Assembly: GCA_025360345.1 (NCBI GenBank) | Contig: JANYCJ010000145.1 | Span: 1-42,788 of the forward strand | DNA: 42,788 bases | Origin: Alphaproteobacteria bacterium | GTDB taxonomy: Bacteria; Pseudomonadota; Alphaproteobacteria; Rickettsiales; SXRF01 | Direction: 5' to 3' | Part shown: one piece after another, positions 9,374 through 18,688 of the stretch | How positions within the stretch are numbered: the stretch's first letter is position 1 | Layout of the letters: each line of letters opens with the position of its first letter | Program-made: the position numbers and the translations under genes | The notes under the pieces: generated by a model | The model's input: the letters and a program-made list of their open reading frames with translations, nothing else | Database searches by the model: none | Told to the model about the DNA's origin: nothing

Positions 9374-10363
9374 ATGAACCGCATCCTTTCCGGCGTCCAG
9401 CCCACCGGCAACCTCCATCTAGGCAACTACCTCGGCGCCATCCGCAACTGGGTGTCCATGCAGGATAGCTATGAGTGCCTGTTCATGCTGGCAGACCTCC
9501 ATGCCATCACCGTGCCGCAGGAGCCCGCCGCGTTGCGCAAATCCGTGCGCGAAACCGCCGCCGCCTACATCGCCTGCGGCGTGAATCCTGAAAAAGCCGC
9601 CATCTTCCCCCAGTCCGCCATCTCCGGCCACGCCGAACTCGCATGGATCCTCAGCTGCCATACCCCCCTGGGGTGGCTTAACCGCATGACCCAGTTCAAG
9701 GAAAAATCCGGCAAGAACAAGGAAAACGCACCCCTCGGCCTCTATTCTTACCCCGTCCTAATGGCCGCCGACATCATCCTTTACAAAGCCACCCACGTTC
9801 CCGTCGGCGAAGACCAGAAGCAGCATCTCGAACTCTGCCGCGATATTGCCGGGGCCTTCAACCGCGCATACAAAACCGAGTTCTTCCCCATCCCAGAGCC
9901 CGTCATCCTTGGCGCCGCCACCCGCATTATGAGTTTGCGCGACGGTACCAAGAAAATGAGCAAATCCGACGAATCCGACTATTCCCGCATCAACCTGACC
10001 GACGACACCGACACCATCGCCCTTAAATTCCGCAAAGCCAAGTCCGACATGGTCGAAGGCCCTATCACCTATGATGAAACCGCCCGCCCCGAAGCCGCCA
10101 ACCTCCTGAATATTTATGCAACCCTGAAGGGCATCACCCGCGAGCAGGCCGTGGCCGAGCAGGACGGCAAAAACTTCTCCGCCTTCAAGCAAAGCCTCAC
10201 CGACCTCGCCGTGGAAAAACTCGCCCCCATCACCGCCAGAATGCGAGAACTTTTGGCCACCCCCGACTATATCGATCAGGTGCTGGCCAAAGGCGTGGCA
10301 AAAGCGGGCGGTACCGCCACCCAAACCATGCGTGAAGTCAAGGATTTAGTGGGCTTCCTTTAA
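9374..10363 (+). CDS. trpS: Tryptophanyl-tRNA synthetase
   Basis: MNRILSGVQPTGNLHLGNYLGAI (HIGH-like motif), KKMSKSDES (KMSKS); start trimmed to ATG 9374. Confidence 0.96.
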   Translation: MNRILSGVQPTGNLHLGNYLGAIRNWVSMQDSYECLFMLADLHAITVPQEPAALRKSVRETAAAYIACGVNPEKAAIFPQSAISGHAELAWILSCHTPLGWLNRMTQFKEKSGKNKENAPLGLYSYPVLMAADIILYKATHVPVGEDQKQHLELCRDIAGAFNRAYKTEFFPIPEPVILGAATRIMSLRDGTKKMSKSDESDYSRINLTDDTDTIALKFRKAKSDMVEGPITYDETARPEAANLLNIYATLKGITREQAVAEQDGKNFSAFKQSLTDLAVEKLAPITARMRELLATPDYIDQVLAKGVAKAGGTATQTMREVKDLVGFL

Positions 10364-10426
10364 GCGTTGCTTAAACCCCCGGGGGCATGGTAAAACACTT
10401 CACCTGCCAACCCGCTAACATCCCCT

Positions 10427-11863
10427 ATGTCATCGAAAACGACCATCCCCACCCTAATCAAGACAATCATGGTGGTCTCCAGCCCTTCGCTGCTGGTGCT
10501 GTCGTTTTTCGCCATCATGGGCGAGCTGAATTTCAGTTATTTCGTCTACGGTTATATTGGCATCATGCTGGTCTCCACCGTTTTCGTCATGCCATTCCTG
10601 TCCAACATCTCCGCGCTAACCTATTATGTGAACGACCTGGCGCTGGATAAGCGCGTCCGCGCTCCTGATTTGAGCTTCCTCTCCAACGTCGCCGAGCTTT
10701 CCGGCGCGCTGGGCCGCCTCCAGCGCAGCTGGGAAAACAAGCGGCAGGAAATGGAAACCGTCATCACCGAGCGTGAAATTCTGGTGGATACCCTCCCCGA
10801 CATCCTCATCATGACCAACGACGACAAAATGATCGTGCGCACCAACCGCGCCGCCCGCAACATCTTCGGCCAGAACCTCGCCCACCGCCACCTGCAGGAC
10901 GTCATCCCCAATGAGCAGTTGATAAATGCCATCTCCGCCGTGATCGAAGACCTCCACGGACAGGAAATCGAGTTCCAGCTCGGCGAGCCTTATGTGAAAG
11001 ATTTTCAGGCCATTATCGAACGCTTCCCCATTCCCTCCGAGGGCGGCATCAGCGTCGTCATCACCCTCACCGACATCACCCAGCAAAAGCGCATCCAGCG
11101 TATGCGCGCCGACTTCGTGGCCAATGCCAGCCATGAAATCCGCACCCCGCTCGCCTCCATCATCGGCTTCATCGAAACCCTGCGCGGCCCCGCCAAGGAC
11201 GACCCCGTCGCCCGCGACGAATTCCTGAAGGTCATGGCCGATCAGGCCGAGCGTATGTCCAAGCTGGTAAACGACCTGCTCTCCCTCTCCAAGATTGAAA
11301 TGAACGCCCACGCCGCCCCCATCGGCAAGGTGGATGTGCTGCGCATCATCCGCGCCGAAAAACAGCATTTCGAATGGGCCTGCAAACAGAAAAACGTCAG
11401 TCTCAAAGTAAAGCTCAACGACACGCTCCCCCCCACCAAGGGCGACGACGAAGAACTCGCCCAAGTCATCCGCAACCTCATCGGAAACGCCGTCAAATAT
11501 ACCAATCCCGATACCGAGGTCGTGCTCACCGCCAAGCTCACCTCCGCCCTGCCGGAAGATCCCGTGTTCCGCAACCTTTCCCGCGCCATCTGCTTCTCTG
11601 TGCAGGACCATGGCGAAGGTATTTCGAAAGAACACATTCCCCGCCTCACCGAGCGGTTCTACCGCGTAGACACGGCCCGCACCCGCAAAGTCGGCGGCAC
11701 CGGCCTCGGCCTCGCCATCGTCAAGCATGTGCTGAACCGCCACCACGGCGTGCTCACCATCGAAAGCGAAATAGGGCAGGGCAGCACCTTCTCCGTTTAC
11801 CTGCCCGTTTATGACGACATCTCCTCTGGCCGCCCCGAAAACAAACCCGAGACCGTGGCATGA
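10427..11863 (+). CDS. phoR: Phosphate-regulon sensor histidine kinase
   Basis: Two N-term TM segments, PAS-like region, NASHEIRTPLASIIGFIETLRG H-box, GGTGLGLAIVKH G-box; upstream of pstCAB. Confidence 0.88.
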   Translation: MSSKTTIPTLIKTIMVVSSPSLLVLSFFAIMGELNFSYFVYGYIGIMLVSTVFVMPFLSNISALTYYVNDLALDKRVRAPDLSFLSNVAELSGALGRLQRSWENKRQEMETVITEREILVDTLPDILIMTNDDKMIVRTNRAARNIFGQNLAHRHLQDVIPNEQLINAISAVIEDLHGQEIEFQLGEPYVKDFQAIIERFPIPSEGGISVVITLTDITQQKRIQRMRADFVANASHEIRTPLASIIGFIETLRGPAKDDPVARDEFLKVMADQAERMSKLVNDLLSLSKIEMNAHAAPIGKVDVLRIIRAEKQHFEWACKQKNVSLKVKLNDTLPPTKGDDEELAQVIRNLIGNAVKYTNPDTEVVLTAKLTSALPEDPVFRNLSRAICFSVQDHGEGISKEHIPRLTERFYRVDTARTRKVGGTGLGLAIVKHVLNRHHGVLTIESEIGQGSTFSVYLPVYDDISSGRPENKPETVA

Positions 11864-12813
11864 CCGCCCTTTCCTTAAAAGACCGCCACATCCCCCGCAG
11901 TAAAAAGCTGGTTGAAAATAGCATCCGCACGCTGTTATGGGTGGCCTCCGCCACCTCCATCCTCGTCACCCTCGCCATCGTGTTTTCCGTGCTGTTCGAG
12001 GCGCTGCGCTTCTTCAAGGTCATTCCCCCGATGGATTTTTTCTTCGGCCTGCACTGGAGCCCGCAAATGGCCCTGCGCGCCGACCAGTCCGGCTCCTCCG
12101 GCTCCTTCGGCATGATCCCGCTTTTCGCCGGAACCCTGCTCATTACCGTCATCGCCATGGTAGTGGCCATCCCCATTGGCCTCTTCTCCGCCATCTTCAT
12201 GTCCGAATATGCAACCAAGCGCACCCGCAACATCGCCAAGCCCATGCTGGAAATCCTCGCCGGCATCCCCACGGTCGTATACGGCTATTTCGCCATCATC
12301 CTGATCGCCCCCGCACTCCGCCATTTCGGTGCCCATATCGGCGTGGACATCGCCTCTGAATCCGCCCTTTCCGCGGGCCTCGTCATGGGCATCATGATTA
12401 TTCCTTTCATCTCGTCCTTGACCGATGACATCATCACCGCCGTACCCAACAACCTGCGCGAAGCTTCATACGCACTTGGCGCCACCCAGTCCGAAACCAT
12501 CAAAAAAGTTATCCTCCCCACTGCCATGCCCGGCATCATGGGCGCGGTTCTGCTGGCCGTCTCCCGCGCCATCGGCGAAACCATGATCGTGGTCATGGCC
12601 GCCGGCATGAGCGCGAACCTCACCCTGAACCCGCTGGAGTCCGTTACCACCGTCACCGTACAGATCGTAGCCCTTTTGGTAGGAGATCAGGAATTTGACA
12701 GCCCCAAAACCCTCGCCGCCTTCGCCCTCGGCCTCACACTTTTCTGCGTTACGCTCACGCTCAACATCATCGCGCTTTCCATCGTCAATAAATACCGGGA
12801 AAAATATGACTGA
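11860..12813 (+). CDS. pstC: Phosphate ABC transporter permease PstC
   Basis: 317 aa, ABC permease EAA-type region (LREASYALGATQSETIKKVILPTAMPGI), context. Confidence 0.93.
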   Translation: MTALSLKDRHIPRSKKLVENSIRTLLWVASATSILVTLAIVFSVLFEALRFFKVIPPMDFFFGLHWSPQMALRADQSGSSGSFGMIPLFAGTLLITVIAMVVAIPIGLFSAIFMSEYATKRTRNIAKPMLEILAGIPTVVYGYFAIILIAPALRHFGAHIGVDIASESALSAGLVMGIMIIPFISSLTDDIITAVPNNLREASYALGATQSETIKKVILPTAMPGIMGAVLLAVSRAIGETMIVVMAAGMSANLTLNPLESVTTVTVQIVALLVGDQEFDSPKTLAAFALGLTLFCVTLTLNIIALSIVNKYREKYD

Positions 12814-14089
12814 CGCCCGCACCCCAGCGCAGCTCGAAGCCTTTTACCGCAACCGCCGCAAGGCCGAGGCTCGCTTCCGCCTGCTGGGCAAATGCGCCAT
12901 CACCACCGCCATCTGCATTCTGCTCTTTATCCTCACCGCCCTCGGCGCACAGGGCATTCCCGGCTTCCTGCAAACCCAGATCAAAATCCCCGTCACTTTC
13001 GACGCCGAAAAACTCTCCCTCCAGTCCGGCGAAAAGGCCGATGCCGCTCCCGCATCCTCCTTCCAGCGCCTCGCCCAGTCCTCCCTGAAGGCAGAGTTCC
13101 CCGAAGCCGCCGACCATGATGCCCAAAAGCAGCTCCTCGCCCTCCTCAGCGCCAATAACGGCAACATCATCAAGCAGGATGCCGCCGCCAATCCCTCCCT
13201 TCTCGGCACAACCGCCGACGAATGGCTGCTCGCCTCCTCCGTCACCGATCTTTACTTCAAAGATAAAATCCAGCGCGCCACCCCCGAGGCAGACCGCGCC
13301 CTCACCGACCAGCAGCTGAACTGGTTGGACGGCCTCAAAGCCAAAGGCGCCATCCGCACCGGCTTCAACACCAATCTCTTCACGCAAGGGGACTCCCGCA
13401 CCCCCGAGCAGGCGGGTTTCCTCGGCGCCATCATCGGCTCGCTCCTCACCATGGTCGTCTGCCTCTCTGTCGTGTTCCCCATCGGCGTCGCCACCGCCGT
13501 ATATCTTGAAGAATTCGCCCGCAAAAACCGCTGGACCGACCTTATCGAGGTCAACATCAACAACCTTGCTGCCGTCCCCTCCATCGTCTTCGGCCTGCTC
13601 GGCCTCGCCGTCTACATCAATGTCCTCGGCTTCCCCCGCTCCGCTCCCCTCGTCGGCGGCATGACCCTCGCTATGATGATCCTCCCCGTCATCATCATCA
13701 CCACCCGCGTCAGCATCGCCGCCATCCCCCCCTCCATCCGCGATGCCGCCCGCGGCCTCGGCGCGTCCCCTGTGCAGGTCGTCTGGCACCATGTCCTCCC
13801 GCTGGCCATGCCCGGCATCATGACTGGCACCATCCTCGGCATGGCCCGCGCCATCGGCGAAACCGCTCCCCTCATCATGATCGGCATGGTCGCCTTCGTG
13901 GCCGACCTGCCCTCCGGCTTCAAATCCTCCGCCACCGTCATGCCCGTGCAGGTCTATTTGTGGGCCAGCTCGCCGGAGGCCGGCTTCGCGGAAAAAACCG
14001 CCGCTGGCATCCTCATTCTCCTCGTGATATTGCTCGCGCTGAACGCGCTGGCCATTTTCCTTCGCAAACGCTTTGAAGTCCGGTGGTAA
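12806..14089 (+). CDS. pstA: Phosphate ABC transporter permease PstA with large periplasmic insertion (DUF3333-type)
   Basis: Permease core [28 protein letters not shown]; about 130-aa non-TM insert after TM1; start at ATG 12806 overlapping pstC. Confidence 0.93.
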   Translation: MTDARTPAQLEAFYRNRRKAEARFRLLGKCAITTAICILLFILTALGAQGIPGFLQTQIKIPVTFDAEKLSLQSGEKADAAPASSFQRLAQSSLKAEFPEAADHDAQKQLLALLSANNGNIIKQDAAANPSLLGTTADEWLLASSVTDLYFKDKIQRATPEADRALTDQQLNWLDGLKAKGAIRTGFNTNLFTQGDSRTPEQAGFLGAIIGSLLTMVVCLSVVFPIGVATAVYLEEFARKNRWTDLIEVNINNLAAVPSIVFGLLGLAVYINVLGFPRSAPLVGGMTLAMMILPVIIITTRVSIAAIPPSIRDAARGLGASPVQVVWHHVLPLAMPGIMTGTILGMARAIGETAPLIMIGMVAFVADLPSGFKSSATVMPVQVYLWASSPEAGFAEKTAAGILILLVILLALNALAIFLRKRFEVRW

Positions 14090-14090
14090 T

Positions 14091-14852
14091 ATGAACGATA
14101 CGAAAATCAACGCCAATGCCATCAACGTCTTCTACGGCGCAAAGCAGGCGCTGTTCGACGTGAACATAGACATCCCCGCAAACTCCGTCACCGCCCTCAT
14201 CGGCCCCTCCGGCTGCGGCAAATCCACCTTCCTGCGCTGCATCAACCGCATGAACGACACCATCGAAGGCGCCCGCGTCGAAGGCGAAATCATGGTGGAC
14301 GGCAAAAACATCAATGCCCGCGAACAGGATGTGGTGCAGCTGCGCAGCTGGATCGGCATGGTCTTCCAGAAGCCCAACCCGTTCCCCAAGTCCATCTATG
14401 ATAACGTGGCCTATGGCCCCCGCATCCACGGCATGGTGCAAACCAAAGCCGAACTGGACGCCCTCGTGGAAAACTCCCTGAAAAAAGCCGGGCTTTTCGA
14501 AGAAGTCAAAGACCGCCTCACCGACCCCGGCACCAGCCTGTCCGGTGGCCAGCAGCAGCGCCTGTGCATCGCCCGCACCATCGCGGTAAACCCTGAAATC
14601 ATCCTCATGGATGAACCTTGCAGCGCCCTCGATCCCATCGCTACCGCCCGCATCGAGGAGCTGATTACCGACCTTAAAGATAATTTCACCATCGTCATCG
14701 TCACCCATTCCATGCAGCAGGCAGCCCGCGTCAGCCAGAAAACCTGTTTCTTCCACATGGGCAAGGTCATCGAAACCGGCCCCACCAAGCAGATTTTCAC
14801 CACCCCTAAACACCAGCAAACGCAGGATTATATCACCGGCCGTTACGGTTGA
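14091..14852 (+). CDS. pstB: Phosphate ABC transporter ATP-binding protein PstB
   Basis: [55 protein letters not shown]; start trimmed to MNDTKIN. Confidence 0.96.
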   Translation: MNDTKINANAINVFYGAKQALFDVNIDIPANSVTALIGPSGCGKSTFLRCINRMNDTIEGARVEGEIMVDGKNINAREQDVVQLRSWIGMVFQKPNPFPKSIYDNVAYGPRIHGMVQTKAELDALVENSLKKAGLFEEVKDRLTDPGTSLSGGQQQRLCIARTIAVNPEIILMDEPCSALDPIATARIEELITDLKDNFTIVIVTHSMQQAARVSQKTCFFHMGKVIETGPTKQIFTTPKHQQTQDYITGRYG

Positions 14853-14893
14853 TTAACCGGATAGCTCCCATTCTGGCCTGCCTCAAGTATTCC

Positions 14894-14923
14894 TTGTGCC
14901 TATCCTCGCCCATAAGGTATAAT
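14894..14923 (+). promoter_or_regulatory. Putative sigma70-type promoter upstream of PAS_5-like gene
   Basis: TTGTGC - 18 nt - TATAAT in the pstB/PAS intergenic region. Confidence 0.45.
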
Positions 14924-14963
14924 TTTATAGATGCGCTGATCCATAAAATTTTATATAAATACA

Positions 14964-15431
14964 ATGAGATATACAGAGCAAGCGATGCAGTTTACCTCCC
15001 CCGCCGAACGCCGTATCACCGTGCGTATGTTGTCTTACTGGGAGCGCCTGCGCGGGGATCGCCCCATGCCCGCGGAAGAAAATATCGACCCCGACGACCT
15101 CGACGATCTGTGGGACTGTTGCTTTCTCATCCATGTCAAAGACCTCGATAAGCCCGACTATAACTATACCTACCTGGGAGACGACATCGCCCATATGTTA
15201 AACGAGGGCATATTGGAAGAAGAGGAAGTATACGAAAAGACCACCAAGATCAGCGAACTGACCAAGAATTACCGCAAAGTCGTCGAAACCCGCAAACCCG
15301 TGCTGGAAGAGGGTGAATTCCTCAATATCGCCGGCACCACCGTAAAATTCCGTCAGTGCCTGTTGCCGCTGGGCGAGGGCGATAACGTGGTTGCCATCCT
15401 CGGGGCCGTCCGTTTCAAGCTTTTTAGCTAA
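14964..15431 (+). CDS. PAS_5-family (PAS-like) protein
   Basis: LSYWERLRGDRPMPAEENIDPDDLDDLWDCCFLIHV...YTYLGDDI resembles alphaproteobacterial PAS_5 proteins (family recognition by eye); start may be ATG 14985. Confidence 0.6.
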   Translation: MRYTEQAMQFTSPAERRITVRMLSYWERLRGDRPMPAEENIDPDDLDDLWDCCFLIHVKDLDKPDYNYTYLGDDIAHMLNEGILEEEEVYEKTTKISELTKNYRKVVETRKPVLEEGEFLNIAGTTVKFRQCLLPLGEGDNVVAILGAVRFKLFS

Positions 15432-15488
15432 CACAAAGCGTATCTTACCGCTTTCTCGCAATAAGTGAAGATTTCCGCTATTTTGTGG

Positions 15489-15517
15489 TTGACTTGACCC
15501 GCATCCTCCAATAGATT
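15489..15517 (+). promoter_or_regulatory. Putative promoter of rplM-rpsI
   Basis: TTGACT - 17 nt - TAGATT, 47 nt upstream of rplM ATG. Confidence 0.45.
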
Positions 15518-15563
15518 CCAGCTCCTTTTTATAGAATTTTAATCCGGTGTAGACGTACGTTAT

Positions 15564-16025
15564 ATGCAGACTTATTCCGCAAAACCTTCTGAAGTTACAA
15601 AGAAATGGCTTGTTATCGACGCTGATGGCGTTGTCCTCGGCCGCTTGGCTTCGCAAATCGCAATGCTGCTCCGTGGCAAGCACAAAACCATGTTCACCCC
15701 GCATATTGATACCGGCGACCATGTCGTCATCATCAATGCTGAAAAGGTGAAGCTCACCGGCAAAAAGATGAAAAACAAGCTCTATCACCGCCACACCGGC
15801 TTCCCCGGCGGCGTGAAGACGCAGACCCCTGAATTCATCCTCGGCGGCAAGCACCCCGAGCGCGTGATCGAAAAGGCCGTGGAACGCATGATGCCGAAAG
15901 AAAGCCCGCTGGCCCGCCAGCAGCTCGGCAAGCTCCGCGTATATCCCGGCACAGAACATCCCCACACCGCACAGCAGGCTGAAGTGTTCGACTTCGCCAG
16001 CAAGAATCCTAAGAACAAGAGGTAA
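15564..16025 (+). CDS. rplM: 50S ribosomal protein L13
   Basis: [30 protein letters not shown]...[26 protein letters not shown]. Confidence 0.98.
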   Translation: MQTYSAKPSEVTKKWLVIDADGVVLGRLASQIAMLLRGKHKTMFTPHIDTGDHVVIINAEKVKLTGKKMKNKLYHRHTGFPGGVKTQTPEFILGGKHPERVIEKAVERMMPKESPLARQQLGKLRVYPGTEHPHTAQQAEVFDFASKNPKNKR

Positions 16026-16028
16026 TCC

Positions 16029-16496
16029 GTGGCTAAAGCAGAAGCAGTGAAAAAAGAAGTCGCCCCTAAGGCAGCCCCGAAGAAAGAAAAAGCCGCCGCA
16101 GCTCCCAAAGAGCTGAAGACCTACGGCACCGGCCGCCGCAAAGACGCAGTGGCCCGCGTATGGGTAAAGCGCGGCAACGGCAAGATCACCGTAAACGGCA
16201 AGAGCTTCGAAACTTATTTCGCCCGCCCTGTGCTGCGCATGATAATCAACCAGCCTTTCGCCGCCATTGAGCGCGTAGGCAATTTCGACATCGAATGCAC
16301 CGTGTGCGGTGGTGGCCTGTCCGGCCAGGCCGGCGCAGTGCGCCTCGGCATCAGCCGCGCGCTCGATGAATACGATACCGTTTTCCACAAGGCCCTCCGC
16401 TCCGGTGGTTTCCTCACCCGCGATAGCCGCGTTGTCGAACGTAAGAAATACGGCCATAAGAAAGCCCGCCGTAGCTTCCAGTTCTCCAAACGCTAA
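16029..16496 (+). CDS. rpsI: 30S ribosomal protein S9
   Basis: [27 protein letters not shown]...C-term [17 protein letters not shown]. Confidence 0.98.
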   Translation: MAKAEAVKKEVAPKAAPKKEKAAAAPKELKTYGTGRRKDAVARVWVKRGNGKITVNGKSFETYFARPVLRMIINQPFAAIERVGNFDIECTVCGGGLSGQAGAVRLGISRALDEYDTVFHKALRSGGFLTRDSRVVERKKYGHKKARRSFQFSKR

Positions 16497-16517
16497 GAGA
16501 CGCCAACACAAAATATC

Positions 16518-16548
16518 AAAAAAGGCGCTCCTCTTGGGCGCCTTTTTT
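16518..16548 (+). terminator. Rho-independent terminator after rpsI
   Basis: aaaaaaGGCGCtcctcttggGCGCCtttttt: GC stem with T6 tract. Confidence 0.85.
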
Positions 16549-16568
16549 GCATTTCAAGGAGCACTATA

Positions 16569-17612
16569 ATGGATAAGAAAATCAATATCGCCATCATCGG
16601 GGCCAGCGGCTACACCGGCGCGGAACTCATCCGCCTCCTGCTCACCCACCCCCACGCAAATATCAAAGCCCTCACCGGCGATTCGCAGGCCGGCAGGGAC
16701 ATGGCCGAGGTCTACCCCCACCTGCGCTTCAAAAAACTCCCCAAGCTCGTCACCCATGCGGAAGTGGATTACAGCGGGATCGACCTCGCCTTCTGCTGCC
16801 TCCCCCACGGCACCACGCAGGAAGTCATCGCAGGCCTGCCCAATCATGTCCGCATTATCGACCTGAGCGCCGATTTCCGCCTCACCGACCCGGAGTCCTA
16901 CGCCCAGTGGTACGGCCATCCCCACAAAGCCGTGGAACTCCAGAAAGAAGCCGTATACGGCCTGTGCGAACTTGCGCGTGACGCCATTGCTTCCGCCCGC
17001 CTCATCGCCAACCCCGGCTGCTATCCCACATCCGCCGCGCTCCCGCTGGCCCCCCTCATGAAGCAGGGCCTCATCGAGCACGAAGGCATCATCATCGACG
17101 CTAAATCCGGCGTCACCGGCGCAGGCCGAAGCCCCCGGCAGGCCAGCCTCTATACCGAAATCAATGACGGCATCAATGCCTACGGCATCGCCAGCCATCG
17201 CCATACCCCCGAAATCGAGCAAACCCTGTCTTTCGCCAGTGGGAAAATCGTAAAACTCACCTTCACCCCGCACCTCATCCCCATGAATCGCGGCATCCTC
17301 TCCACCATCTACGTGAAGCTCGCACAGGGCACCACCGCCGATGACCTCCACGCAGCCCTCAGCAGCACATACAGCGCGGAGACCTTCGTGCATATCCTGC
17401 CCAAAGGCGCAACCCCCAGCACGCATATGATCCGCGGCACCAATGACTGCATGATCGCTGTTTTCCCCGACCGCATCCCCGGCCGCGCTATCCTCGTCTC
17501 CGTCATCGACAACCTCGTCAAGGGCGCATCCGGTCAGGCCATTCAGAACATGAACATCATGTTCGGCCTGCCTGAAACCACCGCATTAAACCTCACTGCC
17601 GTTTTCCCATAA
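16569..17612 (+). CDS. argC: N-acetyl-gamma-glutamyl-phosphate reductase
   Basis: INIAIIGASGYTGAELIRLLLTHP, LIANPGCYPTSAALPLAPL. Confidence 0.97.
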   Translation: MDKKINIAIIGASGYTGAELIRLLLTHPHANIKALTGDSQAGRDMAEVYPHLRFKKLPKLVTHAEVDYSGIDLAFCCLPHGTTQEVIAGLPNHVRIIDLSADFRLTDPESYAQWYGHPHKAVELQKEAVYGLCELARDAIASARLIANPGCYPTSAALPLAPLMKQGLIEHEGIIIDAKSGVTGAGRSPRQASLYTEINDGINAYGIASHRHTPEIEQTLSFASGKIVKLTFTPHLIPMNRGILSTIYVKLAQGTTADDLHAALSSTYSAETFVHILPKGATPSTHMIRGTNDCMIAVFPDRIPGRAILVSVIDNLVKGASGQAIQNMNIMFGLPETTALNLTAVFP

Positions 17613-17613
17613 A

Positions 17614-18055
17614 ATGGAGTTCGCCATCATCCCCCCATGGCTCACCCGAATACGCCCAGATCCTTGGCCTGCGGCAAGATGTGCTTCGCACCCCCCTTGG
17701 CCTCACCCTGAGTGAAAAAGATATAGCGGGCGAAGAAACCCAAACCCATTTTTGCGCCCTCGAACAGGGAAAAGTTATCGGCTCCGTCATTTTTAAACCG
17801 CTTGAAAACAACACCGTAAAACTCCGCCAGATGGCCGTGGCAGATAACCAGCAGGGCAGGGGCCTCGGCAGCAAACTGGTCCGTTTCGGGGAAGACTGGG
17901 CACATGCTCAGGGCTTCACCGCTATCGAGCTGAACGCGCGAATGACAGCACTGAATTTTTATGAAAAACTCGGCTATGCTCCCACCGGCGAGCCCTTCAC
18001 CGAAGTGGGCCTTCCCACCATCAAAATGATAAAAACCCTGCAGAGGACCCTATGA
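17614..18055 (+). pseudogene. GNAT-family N-acetyltransferase, probable frameshift in C6 tract at 17631-17636
   Basis: ATG 17614 gives MEFAIIP then loses frame; deleting one C yields MEFAIIPHGSPEYAQILGLRQDVLRTPLGLTLSEKD continuous with the downstream GNAT ORF (17681..18055, GTG start). Confidence 0.65.
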
Positions 18056-18600
18056 CCGATAAACCCTACATCCTCGAATACCGCGGCGAATATCACCCCA
18101 ACGGCATCCGCCCCACCATCTCCCCCAAGGCCTTTATCGCCCCCGGCGCGGCCGTGATCGGCGACGTGCATATCGGCGAGGATTCCGGGGTCTGGTTCGG
18201 CTGCACCATCCGTGGCGATGTAAACAGCATCCGCATCGGTTCCCGCACCAATATTCAGGACGGCACCACCATCCACGTCACCCGCGACACCGGCCCCACC
18301 ACCATCGGCAGCGGCGTCACCATCGGCCATGCCGTGCTGCTCCACGCCTGCACGCTGGAAGATAACTGCTTCATCGGTATGCGCGCCACCGTCATGGACG
18401 GCGCCGTGGTCGAATCCGGGGCCATGCTGGCCGCTGGCGCACTCCTCACCCCCGGCAAGCGCATCCCCTCGGGCCAGCTCTGGGCAGGCTCCCCCGCTAA
18501 GTATTTCAGGGACTTAACCCCCGAAGACGTGGCCTTTTTCCCTGTTTCTGCGGAAAACTATGTAAAACATGCCCGTGAATATCTGGCCCTAAAGTCCTGA
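18052..18600 (+). CDS. Gamma-class carbonic anhydrase family protein
   Basis: Left-handed beta-helix hexapeptide repeats: GAAVIGDVHIGEDSGVWFGCTIRGDVNSIRIG...TIGHAVLLHACTLEDNCFIGM. Confidence 0.93.
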   Translation: MTDKPYILEYRGEYHPNGIRPTISPKAFIAPGAAVIGDVHIGEDSGVWFGCTIRGDVNSIRIGSRTNIQDGTTIHVTRDTGPTTIGSGVTIGHAVLLHACTLEDNCFIGMRATVMDGAVVESGAMLAAGALLTPGKRIPSGQLWAGSPAKYFRDLTPEDVAFFPVSAENYVKHAREYLALKS

Positions 18601-18688
18601 TTCATAAGGGGCCATTTTCATAAATCTGTCACATTATTCGCCGCCCTTTCCTGTACAATAACTCTAAAGAACAGGAAACCTTTCCGCG

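Noticed and set aside
10616-11746. 376-aa minus-strand ORF opposite phoR
   Set aside because: Antisense shadow; PhoR domains clear on + strand.
12960-13430. Large insertion in PstA as a novel domain
   Set aside because: Matches the known DUF3333-type insertion typical of many alphaproteobacterial PstA proteins.
12785-14125. 446-aa minus-strand ORF opposite pstA
   Set aside because: Antisense shadow of a high-GC3 coding region; composition (D/E/G-rich) has no family resemblance and PstA is unambiguous.
15435-15454. AAAGCG-tatcttac-CGCTTT as a terminator after the PAS_5 gene
   Set aside because: Stem only 6 bp and no following T-tract.
15198-16511. 437-aa minus-strand ORF opposite rplM/rpsI
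   Set aside because: Spans two certain ribosomal protein genes and their intergenic region in antisense; no homology signal.
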